From: DASVCS01 sp036381495
GTDB taxonomy: Bacteria > Gemmatimonadota > Gemmatimonadetes > Longimicrobiales > RSA9
Reading direction: 5' to 3'
Length of the DNA: 36,173 nt
NCBI GenBank assembly: GCA_036381495.1
Contig: DASVCS010000024.1
Coordinates: 1 to 36,173 of the forward strand
This document shows positions 9,091 through 15,933 of this stretch, one piece after another; the stretch's first letter is position 1, and each line of letters starts with the position of its first letter. The notes beneath the pieces are model-generated. The model was not told where the DNA came from. It worked only from the letters and a program-made list of their open reading frames with translations, and did not search any database. A program made the translations under genes and the position numbers.

Positions 9091-10032
9091 ATGAACCAGT
9101 CGATCGAAGAGCGGCTCAAGGCGAAGGTCCAGCAGGGGTACATCCTCGAGTCGCCGGACGAGATGACCGAGGGGTACCGCAAGGCGTTGATCGTGCAGCT
9201 CACGGTGCAGGGCGACACGGAGTTGATCAGTGCGCCGGCGTACTGGATGGCAGCGCAGCACGCGCCGTCGACGAACACGCAGGTCTCGGCGGTGGCGATC
9301 ATCCAGGACGAGTTGGCGCACGCGAACATCGCGTACCGGATCCTCGAGGATCTGGGGCTGGACAAGGAGTATCTGCTGTACGGCCGGGCGCCGCACGAGT
9401 TCAAGCATCCGTACGGCTTCGACCAGCCGCTCGATAGCTGGGTCGAGTTGGTGGTTGCGAACGCGTTCTTCGATCGCGCGGGCTACACGCTGCTCCAGGA
9501 CGTCTACCAGAACACGAGCTACGGCCCGCTGAAGCGGGCGCTGGTGAAGGTGGATCTCGAGGAGAACTTCCACCTGCGGCACGGCGAGAACTGGATGAAG
9601 CGGCTGGTGAAGCTGGGTGGCGAGGTGCGGGAGCGGCTCCAGCGGGCGATCGACTGGATGTTCCCGATGACGATCGAGTGGTTCGGTCTGCCGGACCAGC
9701 TCAAGCGGCACAGCGGCCAGCTCGAGTACCGGCTGAAGGGGCTGACGAACGACCAGCTCCGGCAGAAGTGGATGTCCGCGACGGTGCCGCTGTGCGAGAA
9801 GCACGGCCTGAAGGTACCGGCGCACTGGGATGACGCGCGGCAGGCGTACGTCCTCGAGTACCCGTTCCCCTGCCAGTACGATGCGGCGGCCAAGCACTGG
9901 GACTTCGCCGGCGGCGAGATCACGTGGGACCAGGTGTTCGAGCGCTGGAAGGCGCGCGGCCCGATGAACGAGTTCTACGTCGAGTCGGTGCGTCGCAGCC
10001 ACGGCGCGCTCGAGAAGCTGATGGCGGCATGA
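9091..10032 (+). CDS. paaA: phenylacetyl-CoA 1,2-epoxidase catalytic subunit PaaA
   Basis: The protein has 313 aa, close to the usual length of the family. It is the di-iron subunit of the multicomponent monooxygenase that epoxidises the ring of phenylacetyl-CoA. Candidate iron ligands are present in the right order: Glu44 (GDTELIS), Glu74 and His77 (QDELAH), Asp128 (FFDRAGY), then Glu157/158 and His161 (EENFHLRHG). The ATG at 9091 is chosen because the promoter -10 is at 9050 and GGTGGGG lies about 7 nt upstream; the frame is open back to 9040, but that part overlaps the promoter. The stop overlaps the next gene by 4 nt. paaD, paaB and paaC follow on the same strand. Regulation by a PaaR-like repressor is inferred from the palindrome in the leader. 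Confidence 0.93.
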   Translation: MNQSIEERLKAKVQQGYILESPDEMTEGYRKALIVQLTVQGDTELISAPAYWMAAQHAPSTNTQVSAVAIIQDELAHANIAYRILEDLGLDKEYLLYGRAPHEFKHPYGFDQPLDSWVELVVANAFFDRAGYTLLQDVYQNTSYGPLKRALVKVDLEENFHLRHGENWMKRLVKLGGEVRERLQRAIDWMFPMTIEWFGLPDQLKRHSGQLEYRLKGLTNDQLRQKWMSATVPLCEKHGLKVPAHWDDARQAYVLEYPFPCQYDAAAKHWDFAGGEITWDQVFERWKARGPMNEFYVESVRRSHGALEKLMAA

Positions 10033-10367
10033 GCGTCCCACAGCCGGCGGCCGGTGCCGCGGCGAACGCGGCGTTGTGGGCCGCGCTGGAAGAGGTCGCC
10101 GACCCCGAGTTTCCGATCAGCGTCGTCGACATGGGGCTGATCTACGCGATCCGCCGCGATGGCGCGCGCGTCGAGGTCGATCTCACGTTCACGGCGACCG
10201 CGTGCCCGTGCATGGCGTTCATCCAGGAGGACGTGCGCGAGCGACTGCTGCGCGAGCCCGGCGTGGAAGATGTCGTGATCCACGTGGTCTGGGACCCGCC
10301 CTGGACCCGCGACCGCATGACCGAGAAGGGGAAGGCGGTCCTGAGGCGCTACGGAGTGGCGGCCTAG
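10029..10367 (+). CDS. paaD: PaaD N-terminal part: DUF59/MIP18 iron-sulfur assembly domain
   Basis: The protein has 112 aa. The motifs are those of the DUF59 domain of PaaD: DPEFPISVVDMGLIYAI (25-41), the cysteine-bearing TATACPC (55-61) and WDPPWTRDRMTEKGKAVLRR (88-107). PaaD is needed for maturation of the epoxidase system. In the commonly studied PaaD this domain is followed in the same chain by a zinc ribbon, but here the protein stops at RRYGVAA. The ribbon is encoded separately at 11545-11745, after paaC. The ATG overlaps the paaA stop (ATGA), indicating coupled translation. Confidence 0.88.
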   Translation: MSVPQPAAGAAANAALWAALEEVADPEFPISVVDMGLIYAIRRDGARVEVDLTFTATACPCMAFIQEDVRERLLREPGVEDVVIHVVWDPPWTRDRMTEKGKAVLRRYGVAA

Positions 10368-10369
10368 GA

Positions 10370-10489
10370 GGGCTAGGGCTGGGGCTAGGGCTGGGGCTAG
10401 GGAGCGCTGATTCGCCACCGGCGGTTGGATCCCCGCCACGACGACCGGGCCGCCTTCCCCAGCCCCAGCCCCAGCCCCAGCCCTAGCCC
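10370..10489. repeat. hexamer-repeat inverted repeat between paaD and paaB
   Basis: The left arm (10370-10402) is five units of GGGCT(A/G) and the right arm (10457-10489) is the complementary CAGCCC series, with about 54 nt between them. The arms pair over some 33 bp with only a few A-C mismatches and would make a very stable hairpin in mRNA. The G-runs could also form quadruplexes. It splits the operon and may adjust expression of paaBC against paaAD, or be a mobile intergenic repeat. Confidence 0.8.
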
Positions 10490-10506
10490 GCGACCGAAGG
10501 GAGCAC

Positions 10507-10740
10507 ATGATCTACGAAGTCTTTGCGAGGAAGAACCGCGGCGAGGCGCTGCGTCACATCGGGAACCTGAACGCGCCGGACGATGCGCTGGCGCGGGTCT
10601 ACGCGTATCAGACGTACGACGAGGAGCGCTGGCTCGACATGTGGATCACACCGCGCGACCGGCTGATCGAGGTGTTCAACCGCCGTGACGCGGACTCCGG
10701 CCCGGTGCGGGCGGCGGGCGCGGCGGCGCGGGGGGCGTGA
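10507..10740 (+). CDS. paaB: phenylacetyl-CoA epoxidase subunit PaaB
   Basis: The protein has 77 aa, small as usual for PaaB. It starts MIYEVFARKNRGEALRHIGN and contains YAYQTYDEERWLDMWI and ITPRDRLIEV, typical of the family (an IYEVF start, then a segment around the W-DMWI box). PaaB bridges PaaA/PaaC heterodimers in the epoxidase complex. GAAGGGAG lies 3-10 nt upstream of the ATG. The C-terminal tail (GPVRAAGAAARGA) is low-complexity and probably disordered. paaC begins 2 nt after the stop. Confidence 0.88.
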   Translation: MIYEVFARKNRGEALRHIGNLNAPDDALARVYAYQTYDEERWLDMWITPRDRLIEVFNRRDADSGPVRAAGAAARGA

Positions 10741-10741
10741 G

Positions 10742-11545
10742 ATGGCGACGGTCGAACCGGTCCCCGAGCGGACGGCCGCGGCACAGGACGCGGTCCGCGA
10801 TCTGATCCTGGTCCTTGCCGACAGCAAGCGTCTGCTCGGGATGCGCTACGCGGAGTGGATCCTGGGCGCGCCGGAACTCGAAGCGGGGATCGCCTGCGCG
10901 TCGATGGCGCAGGACGAGTGGGGCCATGCCCGGCTGCTGTATTCGCTGCTGAAGGACTTCGACGAAGACATCGGCCATCTCGAGCACGGCCGCGAGCCGC
11001 ACGAGTACGCCAACCTCGAAGCGCTGGACCGTGCGCCGGAGGGATGGTTCGGCGTCGTCGCGCTGAATGCGCTGGCGGACACGGCGCTCTCGATCCAGTG
11101 CGAGGCACTGCGCGGTTCGAGTCACGCGCCGCTGGCGCAGCGCGTCGAGAAGCTGCTGGACGAGGAGCGGTTCCACGCCGCCCACGGCGCGGCCTGGTTC
11201 CGCCGGCTCGCCGGTGCGGGCGATGCGGCGCGTGCCGCGCTCGGCGATGCCGTCGCGGAAGTCCTGCCCGGGCTGCTGCGCTGGTTCGGGCCGGACTCCG
11301 ACCGGGCCGCGCAGATGACGGGCGCCGGGATCACGGATGCCGCGGGGAGCGCGCTGCGGGCGCGCTACATCGAGCGCGTCGCGCCGCTGCTCGAGCTGCT
11401 GGGCGATGGCGCCGCGCCGCGCGATGCCGCGCCCGACTTCGACGGCTTCGACGAAGCGGTCCGGCGCGTCTCCCGCACGGGCCCGGACGCCGCGACCGTC
11501 GAACGGATCCGCGGCGACCGCAACCGCGCGTTCCTGATGGACTGA
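10742..11545 (+). CDS. paaC: phenylacetyl-CoA epoxidase structural subunit PaaC
   Basis: The protein has 267 aa and a ferritin-like helical fold related to PaaA. Recognisable motifs are LADSKRLLGMRYAEW (27-41), MAQDEWGHARLLY and LLDEERFHAAHGAAWFRRL. Family knowledge: PaaC pairs with PaaA in the epoxidase core and is generally regarded as the structural, non-catalytic partner. The ATG at 10742 follows the paaB stop by 1 nt, and the stop overlaps the next ATG (TGATG), so the genes are co-translated. The C-terminal VERIRGDRNRAFLMD is short and ordinary. Confidence 0.92.
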   Translation: MATVEPVPERTAAAQDAVRDLILVLADSKRLLGMRYAEWILGAPELEAGIACASMAQDEWGHARLLYSLLKDFDEDIGHLEHGREPHEYANLEALDRAPEGWFGVVALNALADTALSIQCEALRGSSHAPLAQRVEKLLDEERFHAAHGAAWFRRLAGAGDAARAALGDAVAEVLPGLLRWFGPDSDRAAQMTGAGITDAAGSALRARYIERVAPLLELLGDGAAPRDAAPDFDGFDEAVRRVSRTGPDAATVERIRGDRNRAFLMD

Positions 11546-11745
11546 TGCCCGAGTCCGGCCGGACCCGCTCGCGCGGCACCGTCCGCGCCACGGATCTCGG
11601 GCTCCCCGAGCACCCGGCCTGCCCCTTCTGCGCCGGCACCGACACCGAGCTGCACGCGCCGTTCGGCTCGGCTCTCTCCGTCGCGACCTACTGGTGTCAC
11701 CGTTGCCGGACGGCGTTCGAGTGGTTCAAACAGGAGCGCAGCTAG
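11545..11745 (+). CDS. PaaD C-terminal part: separate zinc-ribbon protein
   Basis: The protein has 66 aa. It carries CPFC (26-29) and CHRC (51-54) around an APFGSALSV segment and ends FEWFKQERS. This matches the zinc-ribbon tail that closes typical PaaD proteins (CPxC, SPFG, CxxC, FxYFK). Because the DUF59 half is a complete gene at 10029-10367, PaaD is split here and its second half has been moved to the end of the operon. The two chains may associate. The ATG overlaps the paaC stop by 1 nt. No paaE reductase follows; 11746-11949 holds only a putative promoter. Confidence 0.85.
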   Translation: MPESGRTRSRGTVRATDLGLPEHPACPFCAGTDTELHAPFGSALSVATYWCHRCRTAFEWFKQERS

Positions 11746-11855
11746 CGCGGCCCGCCCGCGGGTCCGGAGCCGCACCGCCGCTCGCCGGGCTCGGTTCGCC
11801 GGCACATACGACTCCGAAGTGATGCGGCAGCCGCTCCAGCGGCGCCTCTCCTCGC

Positions 11856-11884
11856 TTGTCTCCTCCCCGCCCCCACCTTACCTT
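11856..11884 (+). promoter_or_regulatory. putative promoter for the small ORF/DUF4157 pair
   Basis: TTGTCT (11856-11861), a 17-nt spacer and TACCTT followed by GG (11879-11884) resemble the promoters before the kinase and paa operons (TAnnTTGG). The predicted start near 11891 gives a 59-nt leader to the ATG at 11950. The -35 matches 4 of 6 consensus positions. Confidence 0.4.
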
Positions 11885-11949
11885 GGCTCCCCTGCACTCG
11901 CCGGTCGCGCCACGGGCGTCGAGCCGCGCGGCCCCGACCCGCTTCCACC

Positions 11950-12135
11950 ATGGCAAAACCCATCGAACGGATCTTCCTGGGCTGGACGGAACCGGCGCTG
12001 TCGGCCGCGGCAGCGCGCCTCGTGGACCATGCTGTCCTGTTCGAGGCCGCGGATCCGGCGTGGTACGGACGGGCGCGCGGGCCGGGAGCCGCGCCCGTTT
12101 GCATCGATGAGGATCAGACCCGGAGGACGGCTTGA
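11950..12135 (+). CDS. small protein (61 aa) upstream of the DUF4157 gene; possibly a truncated nuclease N-terminus
   Basis: The frame starts at the ATG at 11950 with MAKPIERIFLGWTEPALSAA and ends with TGA overlapping the TTG start of the DUF4157 gene (TTGA). The IERIFLGW...PAL...AA...L pattern resembles the extreme N-terminus of some AddB-like PD-(D/E)XK proteins, which would make this a truncated gene; that match is short and uncertain. Alternatively it is a genuine small partner of the DUF4157 protein. A promoter-like sequence lies upstream, but I see no clear ribosome-binding site. Confidence 0.4.
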   Translation: MAKPIERIFLGWTEPALSAAAARLVDHAVLFEAADPAWYGRARGPGAAPVCIDEDQTRRTA

Positions 12136-13610
12136 AGGCCTTTGCACCACGACGAGATCGAGTGGGACGGCGGACGCGCGCCCGGCTCCGCGGCTCGGAC
12201 ACGGCGGCCGGCGCGCATCACGACGCGGACCCCGGCCAGCGGCTCCGGAGCGTGATCGGGAATCAGGCGATGCAGCGATTGCTGTCCGAGGAGGCGGCGC
12301 CTCAGTTGCCGGTCCGCGAACTGTTTCCAACGGCTGAAGGGCGGCCGCTGCCTGCCGCCGTCCGGATGGACGTCGAGCGCAGGCTCGGGCATGACTTCTC
12401 CGCGGTTCGGGTCCATTCGGGCGAACGCAGCGAGCAGGTGGCGGCGGCGCTGAACGCCAGAGCGTTCACGGTGGGCGGAGACATCGCCTTCAATCGAGGC
12501 GAGCTCTCGTACGCCAGTCCGGCCGGGCGTCAACTACTCATGCACGAGTTGGTTCACACCATTCAACAGGGGGCGGCACACCGTTTCGAGCCGCCCGGCG
12601 TCTCCCTGCCCCCTGCATTCACTACCGTGCTCTCTCCCCGCGTGCAGCGGCAGCCCGGAGGATCCCGCAGGATCCGCATCAACGTGCGGAGGCTGCGGGC
12701 GATGCTCCGCCAGATGGCGCCCGCGGAACTCGTGGATCTCATCGACGACAACCCGATGAACGGTTCCTTCGTCCGCGCTCGCCAGGTGGTGTCCGGCAAC
12801 AACACGCTCAACTTCGAGCTGAGCGTCGATTTCAACCCCAGCCCGCTCGCGGCCTTTCGTGGTCAGAAGGGGAGGACAGTGCCGGGCGGGCCACCCGTCG
12901 TGCGCCATGCGGGAGCCGGTACAACGACGACGCATCGGATCCGCATCGAGGTCTTTACGAATCGCATCAGCGGTCCGGAGCTCGTTCGCCAGATCCCGGA
13001 TCCCGTGGACCGACTCCATTCGGCGTTGGCGGAGACACTCTACCACGAGCTGATCCATGCGCAGTTGCGGATCGACCGGGCCCTGCCCGCGGGGGTGGCG
13101 CGCTCCCGGACCAGCCAGGAGCTCGCCGGATTCACGGACATCGCCCGCTCCCCGTCCTTCATGCTGCTGCGCCAAAGGGTCCGGGAGCAAGTGCTGCATC
13201 TGTTCGTCATGGCCCGGAGCGCCGTCGGTGTGACCACGGGTCCTCCCGCCGCCGACCTCGACTGGTTCCTCAATGCCACGATCGACTTCCTCATAGAAGA
13301 GAAGTACGCCGGCCAGACCGCGTCCGAGGCCTTCGGACGACGACGCTCCAACGCCGACATCGCCGATGTCTATGCAACGGAAGTCGCGCAGCGGATCGAG
13401 AGGTTCGCGCGCAGCCAGCCCGGCGCCAACAGGGCGGCGCATCCTTCCGCGCTGCCGAGCTGGCCGCTCGAGGTCGCGGATCTCCGCGAGGTCGTCACCC
13501 TCCTTTTCGATGAGATCGACCGCGAACGCGCGCATCCGTTCGAGGAGCTGATGCCGGGCTTCTCACCGAGTCCCTTTGCTCCTCCCGGACCCGCGGTGCT
13601 GGGACCATGA
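12132..13610 (+). CDS. DUF4157 (eCIS-core) protein with a second HExxH metalloprotease-like domain
   Basis: The protein has 492 aa. The TTG start is supported by GGAGG at 12122-12126. The N-terminal region is basic and contains GNQAMQRLL (43-51), typical of DUF4157 proteins. The DUF4157 domain spans about 60-148, with LGHDFSAVRVHSG (85-97), NARAFTVGGDIAFNRG and the zinc motif HELVH (138-142). A second, unrelated domain holds another zinc motif, HELIH in LYHELIHAQ (303-311), followed by a long helical region. DUF4157 is known as a domain linked to extracellular contractile injection systems and toxin cargo. The second HExxH domain is therefore a plausible effector protease, but this is inference. 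No signal peptide or TM segment is present. It may be coupled to the 61-aa ORF. Confidence 0.82.
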   Translation: MKAFAPRRDRVGRRTRARLRGSDTAAGAHHDADPGQRLRSVIGNQAMQRLLSEEAAPQLPVRELFPTAEGRPLPAAVRMDVERRLGHDFSAVRVHSGERSEQVAAALNARAFTVGGDIAFNRGELSYASPAGRQLLMHELVHTIQQGAAHRFEPPGVSLPPAFTTVLSPRVQRQPGGSRRIRINVRRLRAMLRQMAPAELVDLIDDNPMNGSFVRARQVVSGNNTLNFELSVDFNPSPLAAFRGQKGRTVPGGPPVVRHAGAGTTTTHRIRIEVFTNRISGPELVRQIPDPVDRLHSALAETLYHELIHAQLRIDRALPAGVARSRTSQELAGFTDIARSPSFMLLRQRVREQVLHLFVMARSAVGVTTGPPAADLDWFLNATIDFLIEEKYAGQTASEAFGRRRSNADIADVYATEVAQRIERFARSQPGANRAAHPSALPSWPLEVADLREVVTLLFDEIDRERAHPFEELMPGFSPSPFAPPGPAVLGP

Positions 13611-13757
13611 CGACCGATCGAAGCGCGTCATCCTGACCATGCTGACAGGAAGAACGAATTCGATGTGGGATACGTGGACGTGCGGCGGATCGTGGAGGCT
13701 CGGGAGGGGTGCGAATCGCCTACCGGCCGCTGAGCCGCCGGACCGTCCGGACGCGCC

Positions 13758-14444
13758 CTACCCTCGCGGCGCGCGCCGCCCCACCCGGATCCCCACCCGT
13801 GCCGGCTCCGGCACGACGCCGAAGAGGCGCAGCCCCCACTGCGTGACCGGTCCGATGCCGGCGGCGAAGAGGATGGTGCCGATGCCGATCTTCGCGCCCA
13901 TCATCCAGCCGAGGACGAGGACGGTCGCTTCGATGCCGGTGCGGACGCGTCGCACGGACCACCCCGTCCGTCCGGCGAGGCCGAGCATCAGGCCGTCGCG
14001 GGGGCCCTTGCCGAAGCCCGGCGCGATGTAGAAGCCCGTCGCCAGGCCGGTCAACACGATCCCGGTGACGTGGTACGCCAGTCCGAGCCAGCCGCCGGCC
14101 TGCGCGGGGATGAGCGGCAGGAGCAGGTCGATGAAGACGCCGATCAGGACCATGTTCGCGAGCGTGCCCGGCCCCGGCCGCACGCCGATGAACAGCGTCC
14201 CGATGATGATCACCAGCCCGACGACGATGCTGGCCACGCCCACGGTCATCCCCGTGAGCCGGTGCAGCCCGACGTGGAACGCGTCCCACGGCCCGAGGCC
14301 GAGGCCGCTCCGGATCATGAGCGCGATGGCCACGCCGTAGAGGAACAGCCCGACGATGAGTTGAATCCACCGTCGCGCCTTGACGCGGACCCTCGCCGCG
14401 CCGGCCGCGCGCCGGGGCGGCAGCGCTTCCTCTTCGATCCCCAT
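13758..14444 (-). CDS. YczE/YitT-like integral membrane protein
   Basis: The protein has 228 aa and about five TM segments starting near residue 27. Two related motifs mark it: GLGLGPWDAFHVGL (47-60) and GFGKGPRDGLMLGL (143-156), the repeated G-PWD/G-P-D signature of the YczE/YyaS family. The function of the family is poorly defined; some members lie next to transport or antibiotic genes. The ATG at 14444 is preceded by AGAAGCGGA. It is divergent from the CPBP protease gene and convergent with the DUF4157 gene, so it is probably a single-gene unit. The 147 nt between it and the DUF4157 gene show nothing recognisable. Confidence 0.8.
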   Translation of the reverse strand: MGIEEEALPPRRAAGAARVRVKARRWIQLIVGLFLYGVAIALMIRSGLGLGPWDAFHVGLHRLTGMTVGVASIVVGLVIIIGTLFIGVRPGPGTLANMVLIGVFIDLLLPLIPAQAGGWLGLAYHVTGIVLTGLATGFYIAPGFGKGPRDGLMLGLAGRTGWSVRRVRTGIEATVLVLGWMMGAKIGIGTILFAAGIGPVTQWGLRLFGVVPEPARVGIRVGRRAPRG

Positions 14445-14621
14445 GTTCCGCTTCTTCTCCGTGATCCGTCGTCGACCCCGCGCCTCCGAGCGCCCCGAAA
14501 GGTACACGATCCCCGGTGGCACGATAGACCCGCGCCGTCTATGTTCGACCCCATGCGGTTGCGCGCGGGGCCGGGTGGCGGGCGGCGACTCGAGGCGACG
14601 GCTCACGAACGGGAGGTGCGC

Positions 14622-15593
14622 ATGCATTGCCGTGCGGCGGTCTTCCTGAACATCACCGCGCTCTGCCTGAGTGCCGCGACGCCGGTGGCGGCGCAGGACG
14701 CGACGTCACGGGCGGCGCGGGACAGTGTCTCGGTCGCGGCACCGGACACCGCCTCGGTGGGCGCGCCGGACAAGGCGCCGCGCGGCGCGCAGTTCCTGAT
14801 CCCCCTGGGCAGTGTGCTCGTCCCCGGGCTCGGCCAGTACCTCCACGGCGAGCCGCTCACGGGTGCGGCGTATACGGGGGCCGCGCTCACCGGGCTGCTG
14901 GTGGCGGCGAACGTCGGCGCGAGCACCGCGAATGCCGTCGACTTCCCGCGTGCCGGCCGCGACCAGCTCGCGGCCGAGGCGGCGCACGTCTACCAGACGG
15001 CCGGCTTCCTGAGCGCCTGGGATGCGTTCCACCGCGCGATCCCCGCGTTGCAGCGGGAGGGGAAGTACGAGTTCCTGACGACGCGCGAGGACCTCGGCGA
15101 CCTGCTCACGGCGCCGTTCGAGACGGAGTTCCTCGGCCGCTGGACGACGTGGGTCAACCTGGCGTTCACCGCAGCCATGGCCGGCATCGTGCTCGCGGAG
15201 CACGATCCCGGCGTGGCGTACGAGCCGTTCCGGGCGCGGGACGCGGCGTTCGTGACGTCGCTTTCGCTCAATGCCGGCGTCGGCGAGGAGGCGCTGTTCC
15301 GGGGGTGGCTGCTGCCGCACTTCCACCAGAACCTGGGCGAGCGGTTCTGGGTGGCGAATGCGTTGCAGGCGGGGATCTTCGGCCTGCTGCACGTCGACTC
15401 GGCCGGAGAGTTCGCGGTCGTGATCGGGGCCGCCGCGCTCTACGACGGCTGGGTCACGCGCCGCAACGACTGGAGCATCCGCGAGGCGGTCTTCAACCAC
15501 TTCTGGTACGACCTCGCCATCGGCGCGGCGACGCTCCTCGTGGATAAGCGCGATTTCCGGGTCGAGTTGACGTTCCCGACGATCCGGTTCTAG
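14622..15593 (+). CDS. CPBP-family intramembrane metalloprotease
   Basis: The protein has 323 aa with a signal peptide (cleavage near PVAAQ, residue 25). The CPBP/Abi signature is intact: motif 1 EEALFR (222-227), motif 2 with His257 (FGLLH) and motif 3 FNHFWYD (291-297), within TM segments. GGGAGGT about 5 nt upstream supports the ATG at 14622. Members of this family cleave prenylated or membrane substrates and include bacteriocin-immunity proteins; the substrate here is unknown. The region between residues 60 and 200 also has TM segments around VLVPGLGQYLHG and a loop rich in charged residues. It is divergent from the YczE-like gene; a TATGTT at 14540 could be its -10. Confidence 0.85.
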   Translation: MHCRAAVFLNITALCLSAATPVAAQDATSRAARDSVSVAAPDTASVGAPDKAPRGAQFLIPLGSVLVPGLGQYLHGEPLTGAAYTGAALTGLLVAANVGASTANAVDFPRAGRDQLAAEAAHVYQTAGFLSAWDAFHRAIPALQREGKYEFLTTREDLGDLLTAPFETEFLGRWTTWVNLAFTAAMAGIVLAEHDPGVAYEPFRARDAAFVTSLSLNAGVGEEALFRGWLLPHFHQNLGERFWVANALQAGIFGLLHVDSAGEFAVVIGAAALYDGWVTRRNDWSIREAVFNHFWYDLAIGAATLLVDKRDFRVELTFPTIRF

Positions 15594-15621
15594 CGCGACC
15601 TGCCACGCTCGTCCGGCCGCG

Positions 15622-15786
15622 CTACACCACCCGCCACCACGGCGCGGCCAGAACCCCCTCGGCGAGCCAGAAGGTTTCGGTGCCCGCGTGCAGCAGGAGC
15701 GCGCCGACGACGCGCGCGCCGTACTCCTCGCGGAAGGTGAGCAGGTGGCGGGCGTCGCGGTGACTCGGGCGCGCCGTCGCCTTGCC
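15622..15786 (-). pseudogene. C-terminal remnant of a DUF4143-type AAA ATPase
   Basis: The minus-strand frame reads KATARPSHRDARHLLTFREE, then YGARVVGALLLHAGTETFWL and AEGVLAAPWWRVV before the stop. This matches the C-terminal nuclease-like tail of DUF4143-type ATPases (EVKAT, LRxFREEYG, GLLLHTG, FWLAEGVLAAPWW). The ATPase domains are missing, and the homology stops at an inverted repeat (15788-15816), so only a tail survives. The remainder of 15594-15933 holds no gene. Confidence 0.6.
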
Positions 15787-15787
15787 G

Positions 15788-15816
15788 GAAATCGTTTCAC
15801 GGCGTGAACGATTTTC
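15788..15816. repeat. inverted repeat at the pseudogene breakpoint
   Basis: GAAATCGTTTCACG (15788-15801) and CGTGAACGATTTTC (15803-15816) pair almost perfectly around one base. The hairpin begins exactly where homology to the DUF4143 ATPase ends, so it may mark a rearrangement junction or a small mobile repeat. Confidence 0.6.
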
Positions 15817-15933
15817 GTTCATGGCGTGGAATACCGTTCGGAGGAGGCGAATGAGGCGAGGGATCGGGGCGAGAAGCGCACGCGGCGTGGCGCGGCGCGC
15901 CGGGCGCCGCCGAAAATCCCCGTGCCGTGGCGC

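Noticed and set aside
7192..10041. Open minus-strand frame of about 950 codons opposite the FHA-protease and paaA genes
   Set aside because: It is antisense to two well-supported genes, has low-complexity Arg/Pro/Ala-rich sequence and no recognisable domain. Long antisense frames are expected at this GC content.
10370..10489. Possible CRISPR-like array
   Set aside because: The units are 6 nt with no spacers and lie in inverted arms; it is a hairpin-forming simple repeat.
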